Shown piece after piece: positions 43,990 through 54,943 of a stretch of DNA of 64,000 nucleotides. The notes under the pieces are model-generated. The model saw nothing but the letters and a program-made list of their open reading frames with translations. It was not told where the DNA came from and did no database searches. Source of the DNA: Gamsiella multidivaricata (Eukaryota; Mortierellomycota; Mortierellomycetes; Mortierellales; Mortierellaceae); the NCBI RefSeq assembly GCF_025024155.1, contig NW_026251736.1:186001-250000 (forward strand), written 5' to 3'. A program made the position numbers and the translations under genes. Within the stretch, counting starts at the first letter, position 1, and each line of letters opens with the position of its first letter.

Positions 43990-45722
43990 TCAGTGCGCCT
44001 CCTGGCCAGGGCCAAAGTCCTGGCGGTACCGCTTGAAAAAGTCCTTGGCGTTATTGCCTCGGATACCTGCCACCTTCTCCAGGTCCCCCGACTGGAATGT
44101 CGCACGCCCCTCGTTGATATAGTCCAATAAGTCCAGGATCAACTCCACTTCGTCGTCGTTAGGCGGAAGAAGATTCGGAGGATGATGCATGGGTGGCTCC
44201 TTGCCGGGTTCGTCTGGTTGCTTCGGTTCCTTGCCGGGCTCTTTATTAGGCTCGTCTGGTCCTTGTGGGCAATCAAGGCACTTAGGATCCTTATGGCCCG
44301 AGGTCAACTCGCCATCCATGGACAAGATCTCGTCTTCACCGTCGTCATCTTTTTCAGCCTCCTCCCACTCTTCCTCCGTAGTTTGTTTCTTGTCCAAAAG
44401 AGACGCGATTGTCGAGATATTTTTAGACGAGGCAATGCCAGAGGCGGTAGGTTCGGCATGCCGACTTCCAAACGCGGCCTCAGTTGCCTTTAAGAAGAGT
44501 CGGATGGCTCCACGAACGCCTAAAATGTTGCCGAGTCCATAGTGACGCGCGGTCTCCAGAGGCTCATGTTTGTCTCGGTTCCGGAGGTTGCGAAGGTAGG
44601 TCCGAAGCTCGTCTCTGGTCATCGTCTTGAAATTGATAAGCTTCGGTGGCTCCTCCTCCTAGGGAGGGCCATATTAAAAATTTCAAGACCGTGTATCAGT
44701 TACCAACTTTTCCAATAGAGAGAGGCGAGCAGTATTTTATCGATGACGCTCCTACCTTGCGCGTAGCACCATCTGCATTGGCTCCACCCTTCTCTGATCT
44801 CGAGCCTAGAATAAGATTGAGCTCCTCAGCAAGTTTGGGGCCAGTGGTCGTCTCGGGCCCGGTGAGGGTGTAAATCTGACCATCGAATCTCTCCATCTCA
44901 TCCAGGACCGAAGACGGAGTGTCCTCATCAACTGACCCTGAACTATCACTGCCATAGTCGGTTTCATGATCGTAATCACCTCGTTTGATGGGGAAAGCCA
45001 CCGAGATCAACGCATCACCGAGATTAGTGATGTCCAAGGGTGCAAACACAGCATCAGGGCTGATAGACATGCCAAGCGATCCCTGGTCTCGAATCATAGA
45101 GATCCAATAGAACAAGGCTTGGAAGGGGAATCCTTCTCTGAGAGGAATAGTAAAGCAAACGATATAAATCGGGTTAGTATGGTGAGAGGAAGAGTTAGAG
45201 AACAAATCAAAAATAGGTTCAGTAGAGATGAAAAGGCATATGATACCTCAAGATGGTCCAGCGCTGGATGGCTCCCTTAACCTTCTCCTCAGTACGTACA
45301 AATCGATCGAGATGCTCTCTGTCTGTGGCATCGGTGCCGATACTCGAGATGAGAATGCAACGGATAACCCGCTCTTGGTCCATGATTTCGACCAGCTTAT
45401 TAGCCCAGTCGACACGCTGGGGTTCGATCTCGGGGACAAGAATGACGGTCTGTACACCTCGGAGAGCGATGGTGATGGTATTGGGGTCATCGTAGGAGAT
45501 ACGAACGATTTTAACGTTCTTCTTCCTGTGGAGTTGACCGCAGTTCTTGGGTTCGCGAGCGAGACAGATGAGCTTCGGGGACTCGATACCGCCTTGGCTA
45601 GAGAGCTTTGCAAGGTGGTCAGCCAGCATGGAGGCAAGGACCTGTCCCTCGTAGGTATCGCATGCGGTGATAACGAGCGAGGGCTCCAGCTCTGGTGGTT
45701 GTGGAACACCGGGGTCTGACAT
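43990..45722 (-). CDS. NmrA-like NAD(P)-binding protein with acidic C-terminal extension
   Basis: Minus-strand exons are 45722-45247, 45137-44756 and 44658-43990, giving 508 residues. Residues 15-230 look like an atypical short-chain dehydrogenase of the NmrA group: LVITACDTYEGQVLASMLADHL, PKLICLARE, YDDPNTITIALRGVQTVILV, CILISSIGTDAT and WTILREGFPFQALFYW. The usual Gly-rich nucleotide loop (GATGxxG) is degenerate (ACDTYEG), and the YxxxK pair is not seen, so a regulatory redox-sensing role is more likely than catalysis. Residues 290-508 hold an Asp/Glu/Pro/Lys-rich region with KEPGKEPKQPDEPGKEPP-type repeats and a conserved-looking end (DLEKVAGIRGNNAKDFFKRY). Partner and pathway are unknown. 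Confidence 0.75.
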
Positions 45723-46240
45723 GGGTCGCGAAAAGAAGGATGTGGGGTTCTGAAGCTGTAGGATGGATGGGAGATATGGAATGTGGATGTGTGGATGTGT
45801 GGAAATGTTAAAAAGGAAGACGAGATAGCGTAGAGTAAAGCGAAGAAGGAAAGGCTAGGAGATGAAGGATGAAGGACACGCGTCGAAGGTCCTGCGATTG
45901 ATGGTCTCCCCGGCACGTGGTTTGCTCGCCTTAAAAAAAAAAAAAAAAAAAAATATCCCTAATTGCATGCAGACCGATGGTTCAGGCGGGGCAAAGCACT
46001 TTCGAGCCCTCTCCTCTCCACTCGCTCACACAGTCGCCATTATTCAGAGGACACAACACAGGCGTACACTAGGCTCACTTCTCCTTGACACCACCACCAC
46101 CACCGCCACCCATTACTATTCCCGCTCACTCTCATTCTCACTCTCACTCACTCTTACTCTCACTCTCTCTCGCTCTCACTCTCGCTCGCTCGCTCTCTCT
46201 CTCCACTCCAACTCGCTCCACTCCTCCTCCTTGGTCCCTC
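45723..46240. other. Divergent promoter region
   Basis: About 520 bases between the NmrA-like gene and CHM7. It contains a 21-nt A run at 45933-45953 and, from about 46080 to 46230, an almost pure C/T stretch with CTCTCA and CTCGCT repeats just before the CHM7 start. Confidence 0.55.
46121..46206 (+). repeat. CT-rich microsatellite upstream of CHM7
   Basis: Repeated CTCACTCT and CTCGCT units on the sense strand, ending about 35 bases before the start codon, so likely promoter or 5' leader. Similar pyrimidine blocks precede VAC14 and the aquaglyceroporin. Confidence 0.8.
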
Positions 46241-48919
46241 ATGTCGAATCGAAATGGGGAACCCGACTTCCAGCATTGGAGACAGCAGCAAGGCCCCTTC
46301 TCCCCTTCCACCTCTGCCTCGTCCATCTCTTCCGCATCGCCCTCGCCTCCGTCTATGCCAGAGTATGTCTTCTCCTCCAAAACCAGTCGCAAACTCTCTC
46401 TCCAGACCTATCTCGCAAACCTTCCCGAATGGTCCAGCTCCACGCGCCTGGCCTCGCTCTACTCTGAGTTCGACAAGCTCAAGGAAACCAATCCCTTCGG
46501 ATACGAGGCCAACATCTCCTGGTGGCGTTCCGTCATTCTAGGTGCTGCCAGGAACGGCCTCCTTTCGTCCTACCAACCCCATGCCAACTATAACACTTCG
46601 GCCACCCATCATCACTCGACAGCACATTCGTCAACGGACTCTGGATCATCAGGAGCAGCCGCAGCTTCCAAATCCGTGTGTGAACCCACTGGCTCTGCAA
46701 TTGGCGTCCTTGAACTCGACCTGGATCAGTTGGCGGCAAAGTTTCAGAAGAACGGACGAAGACCACACTCTCTTCTGGCAGTCATGAACGAGATGCACGC
46801 GTCGGGCGAGGTTATCCCTCGGTCAGACTTCTTACCCTGGGCAGGTGTTGGATGGACAGGATGGATCTTTCACAAGGTCGTCAAGGCGCCCTTGCTCTGG
46901 AGTCTCAAGCAGCTCAGCATTTCGGACTCAAGTTCATCCCCTGTATATCCGGCATCATCACCAATATTGGCATCCTCGGGATTTGGAAGTCCTGGCGGAG
47001 CGGGCTCAGGATCGAGCGGCAAGGTCGGTGTGGGAGGTAGCACAGGTGCAGGAAGTAATGGCTTAGCATTAGGAATATCTTCATCGGCTTCAGTAGCCTC
47101 GACTCACCGAGATACATACGTGATTGTCTCGTTTGTTCAGGAGGCAGCGGCAAGGATCCTGAAAATTCAACAAGAGTCAACCAGCTATCATGCATCGGAT
47201 AACCTAATGACCTTTGCGGACTTTCGGCAAAAGTTCTCCAGGACAGCACTTTTGCCTATTCGGGGAAAGCTAACGAGCGATGCGACAACTGGAGCAGGAT
47301 CGGTCATCATTTTGACAGACAGGGATCTGGAGATCGTGATGCGCTACATGCAATACGAGCTAAAGGTCCTGGTCACCGGCAAGCTAGATGCCAACAAGCA
47401 GGGCAACGAGGTTCAGGACCACGAAATGGTACTACAGAGCGCCATCCCTCACCGCGTGACCATCATGGCAGAGGGGCCGTGCTTCTATTTCCACTAAGCA
47501 TGTGCTCATTATGTATCGTGCATTTGTGCATCTTGCTATCTCTTAGGTTGTCAAGTTTGCAAACAAGGACGTGATCCGGGACAAGTCGAAGCAGGAAGTC
47601 ACAACACCGGACAGAGGGATCATAGAACTTCGACAGACCTGCAAGCGACTTGACAATCAGGTTCAGGACATTGAGGAGCGCATTTCGCAGTACGTGACGT
47701 CTCTCATGCTGGATCGAATCACTTAGCTATGCGGAGCAAATTTCTGTTGCCATACTAATCAACCGCTCGTCTTTTTCCACACCCATGTCTACTCAGGCTG
47801 ACAGAAAAGGCGAGGGCATGCGTCAAGAAGAACCAGAAATCACAGGCGACCTTCGCACTCCGACAACGAAAGAATTTGGAGGATGTGTTAAACAAGCGCT
47901 TGACATCGCTGGATACCCTATCCTCGATCTTGTTCAGAATCCAATCATCCGAAACGGACGCTGAAGTCCTCCAGTCATACAAACTGGGCGCCAGTACCTT
48001 GGCCTCCGTAATGGCAACCAAGGACGAAAACGGACAGCAGATGCTCAGTAGGGACAATGTCGAGTCGGCCATGGATCGTCTTGCGGACGTATTTGCAGAC
48101 CAGCAGGAGGTGGATCAGGCTATGAATGAGGGAACCGCGATTTTGTTGGAAAGCACGACGCCTGGTGGTATAGACGAGGATGACCTTATGGCTGAACTGG
48201 ATGCTTTGATGGGCCAACAACATACAACTACTGCTACCCCTGCACACAAAGAAACGCCTGCTCCAGTGGAAACTGCAGCTCCAAATAAGCAACCCAGTAT
48301 AGCGAGGCCGATACCCATCAAGAGGACGACACCGCCAATACCGAATGAACCCATGTCCATATCTCCAACCAACGCTAGAGAGCACAGCGCTTCCGCTCCT
48401 GGAAAGCGTGTCGCCGAGATACCCGAACAGGCCTCTGTCTATGCTAAGCAACGTAAAGTCAGCCAGACCAGTGTTCATTCGCAACGTAGGAATAGCGGAG
48501 AGACTCAGGGCCACGATGGCTCGTCCCATTCCAGTTCACGGGAGAGATTAGGCGATGCTGAGGCAGCCATGGTTACTGAGGTGCCAGAAGAAGACACGGC
48601 AAAGTTATCCAGAATGGAAACAGATCGTTCACCTAACGCCACTGCAACTGCTGTAGAGACATCCAAGCCCATCACATCAGGACCGAACGAAGACGAGGGC
48701 TTGTCGCTGGAGGAGCAGCGCGATTTGGAGGCCATGATGAGAGAGCTGGAGGAGATTAGGGCGCCAGAGGAGGACATTACCATGGAAAAGGAAGAGCCAG
48801 AGCGGACAACAGGGACTGTGGAGCACGCAAATGATGGAGCAGGTCAGGACCGTGATACAGAAGGCGTACAGGAGCGGTCCAAGGCGCGCAAGGAGACGCG
48901 CATGATGGAGCACAGCTAA
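46241..48919 (+). CDS. CHM7: Chm7/CHMP7, ESCRT-III protein of the nuclear envelope
   Basis: ESCRT-III family member that works with inner-membrane LEM proteins in nuclear-envelope sealing. Exons are 46241-47428, 47547-47689 and 47797-48919, giving 817 residues. The N-terminal half matches the CHMP7 winged-helix region: RLASLYSEFDKLKETNPFGY, ISWWRSVILGAARNGLL, RPHSLLAVMNEMHASGEVIP and GWTGWIFHKVVKAPLLWSL. Glycine/serine inserts interrupt it. The Snf7 domain spans about 400-640: TCKRLDNQVQDIEERISQLTE, KARACVKKNQKSQATFALRQ, LASVMATKDENG and DEDDLMAELDALMG. The tail is long, acidic and Pro/Ser-rich with a late LEEQRDLEAMMRELEEI helix. The first donor (ATG|GTACTA) is the least certain join. Confidence 0.93.
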
Positions 48920-50369
48920 TAGCACAGTCTTTGTTTCTGAACTTGGTTTTATTTTTATTCATTCGTTTTCTGTAGTATAGTACTTTCATTGTCCAGTCTA
49001 ATCCATCCTTATCTTCGCCCATAGTTTGCCATACATCTCCTGCAGCCGTTGTCGTTTTGTTCGCATTTACATAGGACTTGAAAAGTAATAGAGCGGTATC
49101 CTGCGCACCGCGTGAGCGCTCTGCTTTGAGAAGTCTTCTGGGCTTATTGCTACACTACCTGAGTTACTGTGAGAAGGTGTCAGTCGACCATCTGCGACCT
49201 CGTTGTAGTCCCCATCGGCATTTTTTGCGGCCGGTCTGTTTGATTATAAAAGCCCAGAAGTAGCTCCAAGAGAGAAGTGAGTGTAAGCCGCAATCCTCTT
49301 GTCAAAAATACAAAAGGAGTATGAATGGATAATGAAAAAAACTTGCCTCAGCTTACGATATTATGTACCGCGAATGGCTCGTTATAAAACTGACGAGTCT
49401 ATCCTTGATCGCCGGCGGAGTATTCAAGGGATATACTTGTAGAGAGATGACCGCTCTAATATCTGGGTCATTCGTCCACGCTCCTAATAAAGAATAAGCA
49501 GGCCAGTTAGAGCAATAGATACTGCATGTTTTTTTTTTTTTTTTTTTGTTCGAGTAAACTAAGGATTTTTACCACGAATATTCAAACGTGAGTATCTTTG
49601 AGAGGTCCACGCCTCTCCTTGATCCTTCTTGATGTACCTTAGTGCAGCCTCCTCGCATATGGTGAGGTTATTTGATAGTGAAATAGATGGGAGTCGCTCC
49701 CCACATCGTGGAGCTGACGGTGCTATGGAGGACATGCAGTTGGAAGGAGGAGTGCGGAGAACGGGAAGCAAAAGATAGTAAAAGGTAGGACAGCCCCCTC
49801 CATGATAGCCGTTGGCCCATGGAACATCAACAGTGCAGAGCCCTACCACACGTCCCTGTCGTTTTTATTTGCTGGGTACTCTAACCTGACCAAAGGATCT
49901 TCCGATACCAGATCAGTCGAGGGAAAGTGTTTATTCCCTACGCTTCTGCACTTTCCTTTGCTAATCCTAGGTGCTGGCAGCTCTTATATCTTCCTCTCAG
50001 ACTGATAAGGCTTTATACAGAACTAGCCAGCGCCAACAATTCATTATGTTACTATGGCCGGTAGACGCCGACAATCCCTTCAACTCGCCTTTACTAGCCT
50101 TGGCTGCTACCACTGTGAATACAAAGAATGCCGAACTACACCCTTTTGAAGCAGTGCATGCTGGCTGATTAAATTGTACTCCTTCCAAGAAACAGAATAC
50201 TAATCGAGTCGTATTGCTATACACTAGAAAGAGGATGATTATTTCAATATATCGCGATTCAGTGCTTTCAAGTCAGTTTAAAGCTGTCGACAGGGCAGGA
50301 AGTTACGGCCGCTTTAGTAGACAAAGCTAGGAGCGAATAAAGATTTTTATTGTGCATTCTGCTGCTCAA
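48920..50369. other. 1.45-kb convergent intergenic region
   Basis: Lies between the CHM7 and MTC6 stops. It has a 19-nt T run at 49529-49547. I found no credible coding frame, tRNA or element ends, yet the spacing is several times larger than for other convergent pairs here (about 170-190 bases). Confidence 0.5.
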
Positions 50370-53300
50370 CTACGCCGGCACAGTTTCGACCTCAGTCCGC
50401 ATGATCTTATTCCTGACAACTGCACGACGCTTGTTTGCCTTGCGGAGTCTCACATTCCTACGACATTTCAGGTACAGGAATATACCCACCAGTCCCAATA
50501 TAATCACCCCACCTGAAAGAAAACAAAAAAAAAGTATCGCGTTCTAGTTAGCTGAAGCCGCCCTCGCACACATCTAAACCAAACAAATAAAAGGAAACCA
50601 AAAATGAGGCAACTTACCAATGGTAGACACCTTAATGATCTCTTGTAAGGCCACAGTATTATCGGGATCCTGATACGGACAGATACCATGCACGCCTCCT
50701 GGAACCCAGCACCCGGCAGTCTGCCAACTTGAGATATCAATCCAAATCATTCCTCCGTCGGGGGCGCCCGCAATCGGTGTCGAAGGCGGTGATAACTCCA
50801 TCGCCTGCCTCATATCCAATGACGATTCCTTATTATCGCCGTCATCACTGCTCGCAGCCTTGTTTCCCCTTCGGGGCATGGATGTCAAAGACGATCCAAA
50901 TGATGGTGACCATCCTTTGCGGTCCTCCTCTCCTTTCCCTTCATTATCGTCGCTACCATCATCTCCGTAGTGATCTCGCTTCTGATGCTTCCCGGCCGCG
51001 GCCAGTTTATCCAGCAGTGTTCGAAATGGATTAATGCCTCGTGCGAGTTTGTCTTCTTTTTGCGCACGTTTCTGCCGACTCATCGGTGACGCGTAGGATG
51101 AGGACGCCGTTTCGTTCCAGTAAGTCAATAACGTGCTATACAGCAGCTGGTTCTCGCGTGCAGTCCGCGGCACATCAAACATGTAACCGTCCGGGCACCA
51201 TAAATCCCGATAGTTCCCCGCGCCCCGGTCAAATATGATCCACTATCGATGATGGTAAAGAAGAAGCAAAGAGATGAATACCGATTTTTCATTAGTAATA
51301 TTGTCAGTCAAGAAACAGCTTGCGAATAATTTGATCCGCACTAACTTTGCTGGAGGAATTGATTTGGCGACAAGCGACGGGGAGTTTCAGGTTGCAATTT
51401 TGTACGATCCAGCGGCCATTGCTCTGCATGGCACCACAGCGTTGATCACGACTTCGCTTCTTACTGCTCGGTGGCTGATCCAGATCCCACGACCATATAG
51501 TCATTCCTGCGTGTTCTGCAAACGACAGTACTGGTGTGCGACCTTCGACCAGCGCCGAGAACCCACAATTGGTCTACAAAATAAATAAGAAGCGGTATGA
51601 AAATCGATTTTTTTTTTTTTTTTTTTTTTCATAGTCTCTTCAAATTCCCAAGACAACAAAGACACCTACAGCAAGTTGTCCAGACGTAAAAGACCAGGGC
51701 AAGAGATCACCGTCAGACACGCTGGAAAAGGACCAGGTCACATTCATGGTAATCGGACCGCTACTGTTCCTCCCGTCCGTTATCCTCGTAGTATTCTCCT
51801 CGGACCCCGTCCGCGTCATCATCACTCCTGGTACAGGATAATCGCATTGGTCTGATGCGAACGCAGACGAAATCCTTAGCAGACTGCTGTTCGTCATCGA
51901 TGGCCCCAGAATACCCGGCTCGTACAACGTCGTGAAATCATCCGTGATGTTGTAGCTCGTGTTAGTCTGCAGATTGTTGGCGCCAATACCGATGACAATC
52001 CTCCGCTTGATGACCTCTGTGAGATATGAACTCGTCGGCCACCCTGTCGGCGCCTGTATCTTTCCAGTAGCAGGGTCCGTTGTGGTATTGTAGTAGTCGA
52101 GACCCACACGACTATCACTCCACCAAGTCGACCGTAAATCCATGCGGTCCGTCTGGAGCTGAGCAGGACTGTAGATCAACGAAGGGAATGCGTCCATAAA
52201 CAATTCCCTGAGAGAAATCATGTTGGGAAGTAAAGCCTTGATGGTCTTATTGGTGTTGGGCGAGACGAGTGCTTTAAAGAAATCTTCATCGCTGACCGGA
52301 ATGATTGTAGTATTTGTGCCGTTGATCGGCGGTGTTGGGGTCGGTGAGCCAGATGGCAGACGAGATCCCAGGCTGTTGTTTCCGAGCTGGTTGAGGTTGA
52401 GAACGATCAACAGGACATCTTCAAGTTCGCTTTCGGTCGTTTGCTGAATCCAGCTTTGAAGTGCTTGCAAAAGCATCACGACATCCTCGCCTGTGGAACA
52501 AGTAATCCCGTCCACCGTTTTGTCTATCGCATTTGATTGGTTGTAAGAAGAAACCAAGCCCTTGCTCATCGCCAGTCGATGCAGCCTCCCACGCTGCTCC
52601 AGAGACGACTTGAGCTCGATCCTGCTATCTTGTTCGACTCCAGATGCTGTCTTGTTATCCTCCTTGGCACGTGGTGCCTGAATCGCACCCAGACCCTTGG
52701 GTTTGATTGCCGGACGCTGATGCGGCTTCTTTTTCCGGTACCATTCACGAGCATTCTGACGAGTCCTTTGTCGGGGTGGGTTGCCACCCTGTGGTTCCTT
52801 GGTGTCGCTTCCTTTGTTTTTTTCTGGTCGTGTTGACGGATGTTCAGTCTTGGCCTTGATCGATTGGCTATCGTGGTGAGCCGATCTTAAATGACGGTCG
52901 CGTGTCTTCCCAAAACCTGTTTCCTCCGTATTCGCAGCTGCTCTCTTTTCCAGGTATTCGTCCGCTTGAGTGTCTATGGGATTCAAATGTCGTTTCTGTT
53001 CATGGTTTGGTTTCTGATCGAAAGGCGTTGTAGTTGAAGTTGAGGACTGCGTTGACAATAATGATGTTGGTAATGCTGGCGATACTGGTAATGCTGGTGT
53101 CTGTACCGCATCCAGATCCAGATCAGCATCCAGATCTAGTAAAGGGCGCCTCGACACTTCTTCCTCAACAGCCTGATGGCTCCCCATCCTCTGCAACTGT
53201 TCAGAAACCCCTCCATTCTCCCGCCCCTGCTCAAGGGCTGCCCTCAACGCCGAAAGCTGGGTCCCATCTCTCTTGATCCTCGGACACAACTGCCACCCCA

Positions 53301-53943
53301 GATCTGTGTCATCCCACCACAAGTCAATCACCAACCTCCTCATCCCCGCCTGCAGCAACTCGGGGATCTTTGCAATCTTATCCCCACCAAAGTTGTTTCC
53401 GAAATACGCGGTTCGGGTATCGACACCGACCCAGGATTGTCGATCGAGGGGGATTATGGGCGCAGCAATGAGCCGCTGTGTGGCCAGGGCTCCGTCGACG
53501 TATTGGCGTGCGTCTATGAGGCTGCCGAGGGGCGTAGATTGTGTGAAGGCATAGTCGGAACCTGTCAGGGGGGGAAAGTCCTCAGGGGAGGGAGCATCTA
53601 CTCGTTGGTTGGAGACGAGGTTGTATGCCGCAGCATCGCAGGAGTGGATTAAGGAGGAAACAGAGAACAAGGAGGAGGAGAAAGAGGGTAGAGAGAGGAA
53701 GCAATTGAAGCTTAGGAGGATGAAGAAGACGAGTAGAAAGGGTGGACTTGTCCGTGGTGCACGGACAGGGACAGGGGCCGGGGCAGGGCCGCGAGTAGCT
53801 GAGGGATTGGCAACAAAGGGGGAAGTGCGAATTAAGTCGTCTTTAGTATTACTCCGTCTCGCCCTTGTCCTCGTCCTGAGATCTGGTGGTGACCGTTGCG
53901 GGCGTATATACTGGGGAGCAACTAGGGCGGCGTACGAGTCCAT
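50370..53943 (-). CDS. MTC6: MTC6-like type I membrane protein
   Basis: Homologue of Maintenance of telomere capping protein 6, a glycosylated fungal membrane protein of unclear biochemistry. Minus-strand exons are 53943-51670, 51573-51346, 51242-50618 and 50512-50370, giving 1089 residues. An N-terminal hydrophobic segment (FLLVFFILLSFNCFL, about residue 69) precedes a PLC-like TIM-barrel: DRQSWVGVDTRTAYFGNNFG, GMRRLVIDLWWDDTD and VLLIVLNLNQLG. Many N-glycosylation sites follow (NNTT, NTSYNIT). A C-type-lectin-like region comes next (NCGFSALVEG, IWSWDLDQ, RWIVQNCNLKLPVACR), then the family motif FDVPRTARENQLLY. One membrane helix (VIILGLVGIFLYL, about 1045) and a basic cytosolic tail end the protein. 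A basic low-complexity insert of about 150 residues interrupts the barrel. Confidence 0.87.
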
Positions 53944-54943
53944 TGGGAGGGTGTTGTGCGTTAGAGTATGCAGAAGAGAGGAGGGAGGGATGAGGGAGAC
54001 TTAGTCGAGGACAACGGCGGCGGCCATGTTTCTCCTCCTGGATGCCTGGAGCGGAAGGGTTACAAGGGAGTGTTACGAAAGATCGGTTCTATGGAGACAG
54101 TAGAAGCGAGGGATGAGGAATTGAATGGGGATGAAGGAAAGGATCGGCCGAGAGGCTGCTGCTGAGATCTCGTAGTGCGGAGAGTGGGCTCAAGCCGTGG
54201 GATGAGCTAGCGATGCAAAAGCGAGAAGCTCGAAAAGAAAGCGGACGAGAGAAAAGAACGTGCGAGAGTGAGGCCAAAAAGGGAAGCGGACAATCACCAT
54301 GGGGACATGAATGACGAGCGATGTATGAACAGTGTGGATTCTGTGGATGGAATTATGTGAATTATTATCTGTGAACTATTATGTGAATTATTATGTGAAT
54401 TACATGTGAAACGAGGGTCTTTCTTTAGTCCGGCGGGTGAGTGTGCGTCAAGTGCCATACACGGCTGTTTCTTCAGGAAGAAAGTAAGGTGATCGACGCT
54501 CTGCAGTACCGAGCAGCGGACTACCCGTATCCGCGTCCGCATCCGCATCTGCAGCCGCATCCGATCCAAAATGACCTTCGCTAGCCATCTTCCACCGCTA
54601 TTATCGTCGTCATCTTCAACAGCGAGCATGAATCCTCCACACACATGCTCTGCTCATAAATCAGTCTCAGTCTGCCCCGACCCAATGTCAAAGACGCACA
54701 TCCCACGCCAAAGTTGGTCTTTTCCTAGACTAGGACTCGTCTTTGGGCCCATCCAGGGACATACCCACAAATCACGCGCAATTGAACGCGTTCGGCCCCA
54801 CTGGAATGGACTCCTAGGATACCATGCTCGAAAATATAATGGCTATGGACGCGTTCATAATCTGTGTAGATCAATCTAGTATACAAACTCTACTGCCCTC
54901 TACTCAAACAGGCACATTTACAACGAACCCGCTTCGCCATCTC
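53944..54943. other. 1-kb intergenic region with short tandem repeats
   Basis: Between two tandem minus-strand genes. It contains an A/T-rich repeat of the TATGTGAAT type at about 54350-54410 and a CCGCAT repeat at about 54530-54566. No coding region that I can support. Confidence 0.55.

Noticed and set aside
45248..45916. 222-codon minus-strand frame overlapping the NmrA-like gene
   Set aside because: Ser/Pro-rich translation in a shifted frame over a clearly conserved coding exon; a shadow frame.
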